A stretch of 64,000 nucleotides of DNA from Cervus elaphus (taxonomy: Eukaryota > Chordata > Mammalia > Artiodactyla > Cervidae). The first letter of the stretch is position 1, and each line of letters begins with the position of its first letter. The DNA lies in NCBI RefSeq assembly GCF_910594005.1, contig NC_057826.1, positions 29,111,501-29,175,500 on the forward strand. Reading direction: 5' to 3'. The notes beneath the pieces were generated by a model. That model did no database searches. It was not told the origin of the DNA and saw only the letters and a list, made by a program, of their open reading frames with translations. Both the position numbers and the translations under genes were made by a program. Shown piece after piece: positions 58,640 through 64,000 of the stretch.

Positions 58640-58735
58640 AGTGAATAAATTAATGCTTACAGAGGTTAAGAGATCTGTCCAAGGTCATACAGTTAATATG
58701 TATATAGTAGAGAAGTCACAATTCAAGCCCTTTAT
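58640..58735 (-). mobile_element. MIR fragment
   Basis: cagaggttaagagatctgtc caaggtcatacagtta then cacaattcaagccc is the second half of the MIR complement. Confidence 0.78.
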
Positions 58736-60819
58736 AATAATATCAGAACAAACCTTTTAAAATAATTCTAAAATAATAAAATTCAAATTTATAATTTTCA
58801 TTTTATAAAAATATTTATATTCATTTTATAAAAATATTTAATTAGGTCACTTTAAGGGACTCACTATAGTATTATCTTAAGTTGTAAGAATCTACATTTC
58901 CTTTAAAATGATTGTATTAACCAAACTTCTATTTAACATATAACTCTTCACAGATTTCTATAATTAAAATTAGAACACACCACAATTTTATTGAAATAAC
59001 ACAAAATACCTGGAGACATTTAAATGCTAAGAGAAAGTAATCACCTCATATCTAATTATAAGACATAATCAATTATCTATGAGTTTCATAAATGCATAAG
59101 AATTGCTAAGATTATTTTTAATGTTAATTTGGCTTACATTTCAAAACACATTTATAGACAAAATCATTAACTCTAATATTACTTGCATTTTCACATGACT
59201 TCTTTGGTTTCTACACTTTGATTTGCCAGAAAAGTGGAAATTATATGTTAAGAATAGATTTAGTACTATTTAGTCATTTTATTTTTTGTTTTTCAAGGAA
59301 GCTGGTAATGTGTTTAAGCTATCCAGCACAATTGCAGCTAGAACATAACTGACTACTCAGCAAAATTTTTATTTTATTTCTGATACAACTGGATATCAAT
59401 TTTCTATAACAAATGTTAACAATGAGTTCAATCTTTAAATGAGTTCAAATAATAAGCAATCTGTGATGAAAACAACTAATTCTATTTGTTGAAATCAGAA
59501 TAGCGAATTTATATCACAAATGAGCTCCCTTCTGGCTTACCCACAAATAATATAAAATAAAAATTTTAAATATCAAGGTTAAAATACTCAAACTGCCTTT
59601 AACTCTGACAACAAATCATGCTCCTCTATATTGCCCCCCACCAATTAATAACAAAGGAGCAAAAGCTATACTTAAAAACAATTCTTAGGTTGTCCTTGTG
59701 ACTCAGTTTGTTTCCCATTTGTATGCAAAAGTGTAGCAAACTGCAGAACACCATCATGTCTAAAGAAAAGCCAGATTCCCAGCCTTAGATTCTGGTTTCT
59801 AAATTTACAACATGACAGAGGTGTCTTTCTTCGCTTCCAAAAGACTGAGACTTAGTACTTAAATCTGTAGATATGCTGTATGGATATTTAATGATACAAG
59901 CTGGTAATAAATGGGAAGGAAAAACTATTACTTTGAGATCTCTTCATTGCCTCAAACAGGAATGATGTAATAATGGTAACCACATCTACTCTTTAGGGGA
60001 AAATATAGTTACAATTATTTGTAGAATAAAAAAGAAACAGAGGTACTAAAATTATATTGTTGGAATTTGAACCAATTAGCTTAAAATAACTAGCAAAGGA
60101 CTGAGAAAGTTACAATTCCTACTTCAGGAGTGCAAAGAACTATCTCCACAGAGAAGACAAAATATATACAAATTAAAGTTTCTCCTATTCATATGTAAAA
60201 CAGTGATTAAGTGGAACTCTCTTAGATATTCAAGTTACAAATTATATGTAAATAATTCTTCTAATACTCTACCCCAACATTTTCCACTCACTGAGAATTT
60301 AAATTCTAGGAAATAAAATTCAAAAAATTCAACCACTCTGTGTACACTCCTTACCAAAACATATTCAACCTCAACTCTACATATTTCAATACATAATAAT
60401 TAAATCCTCATTTCATACTAATTATTTTATGCCAATTTTTAACCCTTCATATTTCTCTAGGTTTAGTAAATAAATAAATCCTGTCTTCTCGGTCACATGG
60501 CAAAGGCTTTATTTCCAAAAACCTTAATCACATTTATACATCTTCCTTGGACGCTCTCCAAGTTCAGCAAATCTGACTTCGTCTGCTGTACTGTGTTTGA
60601 CTTTTCTTTAAGTACAGCAGCTCAGAAAAAGAAAAGGTCATCGCTCTGGCTCCCATCCCTTAGGTTGCCCTCCACACAATCAGTCCGCTACTAGAAGCAA
60701 TAGTTGAAATCCTAGCTATCCTCAAATGAGAAAGAATTTATGTTTTGTATTTTGAGCATTTTCATTAATTAAACAAGGTAGAAACAGAAGGAGTTTCAGT
60801 GCCATCTTTTACAGGTGAT
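58736..60819. other. No named feature; short AT repeat and one GC-richer patch
   Basis: TTCATTTTATAAAAATATTTA is repeated side by side at about 58798-58843. A patch at 60480-60700 is less AT-rich and open for 65 codons on the plus strand, but no domain, promoter or splice support is visible. Confidence 0.45.
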
Positions 60820-61020
60820 CCAACCTCTCTGAGACTCAGTTTGCAGATCTGCAAAAACAAGTATCATCTATCTCATGGAGATATAAAAACAAAAACATGC
60901 TACCTTTTATTAAAAGAAAACTATCACAAGTCACAAAGTCTTAAGCAATGTTGGGATCCTTGCCAACGTCTGTTCAATGAAATCAATCCCTGGGATACAG
61001 GTGCTCAATAAATATTACTT
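60820..61020 (+). mobile_element. MIR SINE
   Basis: caacctctctgagactcagt ttgcagatctgcaaaa, then the 3' ending ggtgctcaataaatattact. The middle has an A-rich insertion or is diverged. Confidence 0.72.
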
Positions 61021-61379
61021 TCACCCTGCATTTTAGAAATGATTCTACCAAACAGTGCAAACTCTTAACTTCATAAACATTTAGATTTTCATCTATATTA
61101 CATATCAATCTCCACATTCAGTAATATAATCAATCCACATAAAAACTGTCATTTTAAATTTTCACCATACCCTTGAACCAAATGCCAAATTTTGCTAAAT
61201 AATAAACAGGAGCAATAAGTATTCCATCACATAAGTTATTTTAATCTCAAAAAGCATTAAAGTAATTGGATCACCTCCCTCCCACCATACAAAAAAAAGA
61301 AAAAAACCAATTTCAGATGGATAATACAAAATTAAACAATAGAGTTCAAAACAAACCCTTAAAAGAGTGGAAAGACAAT
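61021..61379. other. No recognisable feature
   Basis: AT-rich intronic sequence. Confidence 0.5.
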
Positions 61380-62240
61380 ACAAAGTGACAAAAGTTATTT
61401 AAAATACATGACTAACAGATCCACAACATAAAAAGAACTTAGACATATGAGCAAGAAACGTGAATAAGTATTTCGCAAAATAGGATAGTCAATGCTCAAT
61501 CTCATTAGTGATCAGTGAAATAAAGTATAGATAAAATTACAAAGCAGTAATAAATACTCACCAGAATGGTTACAGTGGAAAAAACAGAAAGGCACAAGTG
61601 TTGGTAGAAGTACAATTGGTAAAAGCCACTTTGGAAAATGTTTTGGCAGTATCTCCTAAAATTAACATACATAATCACCATAACCAAGTAATTCTACTCT
61701 TAGGTGAATAGCCACCAAGAAATGTCTGCACATGTGCACCAGAAAATATATATAAAAATGTTAGCATAATATATAATACTGAAACTCAAAACAACCTAAA
61801 GATCCATCAACAGTAGAATGGATATAGTATAGTCCTCCTATGGAACATTACCCAGCAATGAAAAGTTGGGGGGGGGGGGGGTGGCGGGAAACCTACATCT
61901 ATATGCAGAAACATGGGTGAATCTCACAAATATAAGATGGACAGGCAAAACATTAATCAGGATAAGGCATACATGCTTAGATGTTAAAGTTATTTAAAAG
62001 AGCTAGATAGGGACTGCCATAGAAGACAAGAGTGCCTATTTTGGGGAAAAAGAGTGGGATGCAGGCTAGATGTAAGAAGTCATGAGGGGGACTTCGAGAG
62101 CATTGAGAATATTTTTTTCTTTTAGCTATGTGATGGTTACACAGGTATTCACTTTGTGACAATTCACTAAGCTATATGGTTTGATTCTGTGCACTTCTGT
62201 ATATTTGCATTACATTTCACCAAACAAAAGGTTGTAAAAA
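61380..62240 (+). mobile_element. Ancient L1M 3' portion
   Basis: ctcaatctcattagtgatca, caccagaatggttacagtgg, aaccaagtaattctactctt, ccatcaacagtagaatggat and the 3' UTR gatggttacacaggtattca ctttgtgac. Carries a G13 run near 61868. Confidence 0.82.
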
Positions 62241-62339
62241 AGAGAGGAAGGGAAGAAGAAAGAAAATAATAACAAGGTCACAACACTATCTGGAAAGATA
62301 TCTAATATATTAAGCTAAATACTAAGGTCAAATGAAATA

Positions 62340-62830
62340 TAATCACACAAAAAGGTGCTCAACAACATTAGTCATCAGGGAAATGCAAATTAAAAACCAT
62401 AATGAGATACCACTATACACCTGTTCAGAATGCCTAAAATACTAAAATTCTTAATGCTGAGGATGCAGAGCAACTGGAATACTCAGTGTTGATAGGAATG
62501 CAAACTGGTACAGGCACTTTAAAAAATAGTTTGGAAATTTTTTACAAAGCTAAATATATCTTTCTCATATATAAATCATCAATCTCATTCTTAGTAGTAT
62601 TTACCCACAACAAATTAAAACTTACCTACACAACTGTAAGCAAATGCTTAAACAGCCTTGTTGATAATCATAACCAAGGAAACAACCACATGAAAGAATT
62701 TTGAGGAGTGATGGAACCGCTCTACATTATGATTTTATGATCGCTATACTGTCCTGCATCTGGCAAGATCCTATATATCACAAAGAATGACCTTTGTTGT
62801 ATGTAAATTTAAAAAATAAATTGTAAAAAA
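62340..62830 (+). mobile_element. Old L1 3' portion
   Basis: aaggtgctcaacaacattag tcatcagggaaatgcaaatt, gagataccactatacacctg and a 3' UTR with gtatgtaaatttaaaaaata aattg. Frame lost. Confidence 0.83.
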
Positions 62831-63039
62831 TTGTAGAACACACTACTATGGTCAAAGCAATGCCACAGATTTCCAGGATATCAATATGCCAAATTTATCA
62901 TAAAATTCCCCAAAATTCAAGAAGCCTAAAAATATGTATTACTTAAATTATACAATGTAAAGAGATTGTAATTCACTTAGACATTTAAACTATAATAACA
63001 ACAAAAAGCATTACTTGTAAAATGACTGTTGCACTTGGT
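62831..63039. other. No recognisable feature
   Basis: AT-rich intronic sequence. Confidence 0.5.
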
Positions 63040-63200
63040 TTAGCATTTTATATACATATTTTAATCATCCAAATCATATAAATCTACAATTATCTCAACT
63101 TTAACATTTTACCCATAGATACACATCTAGTGAATGATGAAGCTGGTATTTAATCCCACTGTATCCTAGTCTTTCGAAGCCCATTTTCTTTCCTCTACAC
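63040..63200 (-). mobile_element. MIR fragment, diverged
   Basis: gcattttatatacatatttt aatcatccaa, tgaagctggtatttaatccc and tcgaagcccattttctttcc follow the MIR complement. Confidence 0.65.
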
Positions 63201-63855
63201 TTTCTTCTTAGTTCAAAAGCTTTGGTAATTCCTTAATGAGTAGTGTGTTCCTTTACATTATGTAAAGATCTGCTCATACTTCCTACATTTGTAAGCTTAA
63301 AATAGACCATGAATATTTTCTATTTTTCAGGTGCCCACATAACCACAATTATACAAAACAAAGTTAAAATATACAGCTTCTGTCCTCAAGGTGTTTATAA
63401 ATCTAATTAGCTGGCAAACATATGACAAACAAAGTAGGCAATTTTAAAACTCAAAAACAATAGCTGAGTAGTAGAACCATGGTTAGTTAGTGTCAGTACC
63501 TTATAATAACAAAATAATTCTAATTGCTTCCTCCCATCCCTTGTATCATCACTGTCATTCATTTCACTTATATATAAGGACATGTGTGAATAAGTATACA
63601 TGTGTATATACACATATACACACATAAGCAAACATAGTCAAACAGTGTTGCTATTATTTTAAACTGTTATCTGTTAGAGCAATTAAGCACAAGAAAAATA
63701 AAAGTTTTATTTTATCTTCATTCATTTCTTCTGCAATGCTTTTTCTTCTGGATTTCTCATCTATAGCACCTTCCTAGCCTCTAAAGAACCTCTTTTAACA
63801 CTTCTTGCAAAAATTATCCACTGGCAAAAAATTATGTTTTTCTCTGATGATCTTT
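63201..63855. other. No recognisable feature
   Basis: AT-rich. Short TATA/CACA alternation at about 63590-63625. The 74-codon minus frame at 63407-63631 is low complexity at its N-terminus. Confidence 0.5.
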
Positions 63856-63872
63856 ATTTCTCCTTTACTTTT

Positions 63873-63946
63873 TTTTTTTCATTTATTAGTTTGAGGCTAA
63901 TTACTTTACAATATTGTAGTGGCTTTTGCCATACATTGACATGAAT
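63873..63946 (-). mobile_element. Very short young L1 3' end (74 bp)
   Basis: A T run, then the reverse complement of the last ~65 bases of the bovine L1 3' UTR (gaggctaattactttacaat ... catacattgacatgaat). A perfect 17-bp target repeat, ATTTCTCCTTTACTTTT, is at 63856-63872 and 63947-63963. Confidence 0.95.
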
Positions 63947-64000
63947 ATTTCTCCTTTACTTTTAAAGTATAATTTTTACACAGTACATTATTCTAGGCTC

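Larger units (their letters stand above)
23619..64000 (-). other. MNAT1: MNAT1 intron upstream of the exon (partial)
   Basis: This stretch lies 5' of the exon on the transcribed (minus) strand. I looked for the preceding coding segment of MAT1 (the coiled-coil/linker residues ending in GIKM) and did not find it. The intron therefore seems to continue past the right edge. Very long MNAT1 introns are normal in mammals. Confidence 0.72.

Noticed and set aside
58797..58843. Side-by-side repeat TTCATTTTATAAAAATATTTA
   Set aside because: Short, AT-only, two copies. Ordinary slippage in low-complexity DNA.
1..64000. CRISPR arrays, operons, ribosome binding sites, phage or plasmid genes
   Set aside because: None seen. 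The spaced repeats here are SINEs, LINEs and microsatellites of a vertebrate genome.

Overview
This is mammalian nuclear DNA from a bovid (cattle, sheep or goat type). The evidence is the combination of Bov-tA and Bov-A2 SINEs, BovB (RTE-type) LINEs, bovine-type L1 3' ends, and older cetartiodactyl CHR-type SINEs, over a base of ancient mammalian MIR, L2, L1M, MLT-like and DNA-transposon relics. The window is AT-rich and has no prokaryotic-type genes. None of the open reading frames over 60 codons is a convincing host gene; most are pieces of BovB or L1 reverse transcriptase, or antisense shadows of SINEs.

The one host coding segment I can support is a 122-base exon at 23497-23618 on the minus strand. 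It has intact splice sites on both sides and encodes 40 residues that match the C-terminal part of MAT1 (gene MNAT1), the assembly factor of the CDK7/cyclin H/MAT1 kinase of TFIIH. The rest of the window therefore reads as two long MNAT1 introns, with the downstream intron at low coordinates and the upstream intron at high coordinates. I found no other MNAT1 exon.

Layout. 1-8 kb: L1 3' ends, a 1.45-kb minus BovB, a G29 tract, and a three-layer nest in which L1 sits in Bov-A2, which sits in BovB. 8-11 kb: an L2 with an internal repeat expansion, an old L1 and an MLT-type LTR. 11-18 kb: a second three-layer nest (BovB in younger L1 in older L1) and another L1/BovB composite. 20-22 kb: two L1 3' ends in tandem between one pair of target-site duplications. 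23.5 kb: the MNAT1 exon. 25-27.5 kb: an old L1 carrying a Tigger-like MITE, a Bov-tA and a BovB. 28-43 kb: sparse old repeats (MIR, L1M, SINEs) and long stretches where I see nothing. 44-46 kb: a perfect 79-bp tandem duplication and a 5'-inverted L1. 47.5-51.3 kb: old L1 ORF2 with a TA-flanked MITE. 51.4-51.66 kb: a U6 snRNA/mRNA-3'-end chimeric retrocopy with a 16-bp target duplication. 51.7-58.2 kb: the longest BovB, more composite L1, and a hAT MITE. 58-64 kb: MIR, L1M and a 74-bp L1 stub.

The genes do not form a pathway. The window is best read as an intronic record of retrotransposition in which insertion order can be worked out from nesting and target-site duplications. All long L1 copies lie antisense to MNAT1. 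I did not see a previously undescribed functional system; the U6 chimera and the tandem L1 insertion are the most unusual structures. Repeat-family names come from memory of consensus sequences, not a database search.
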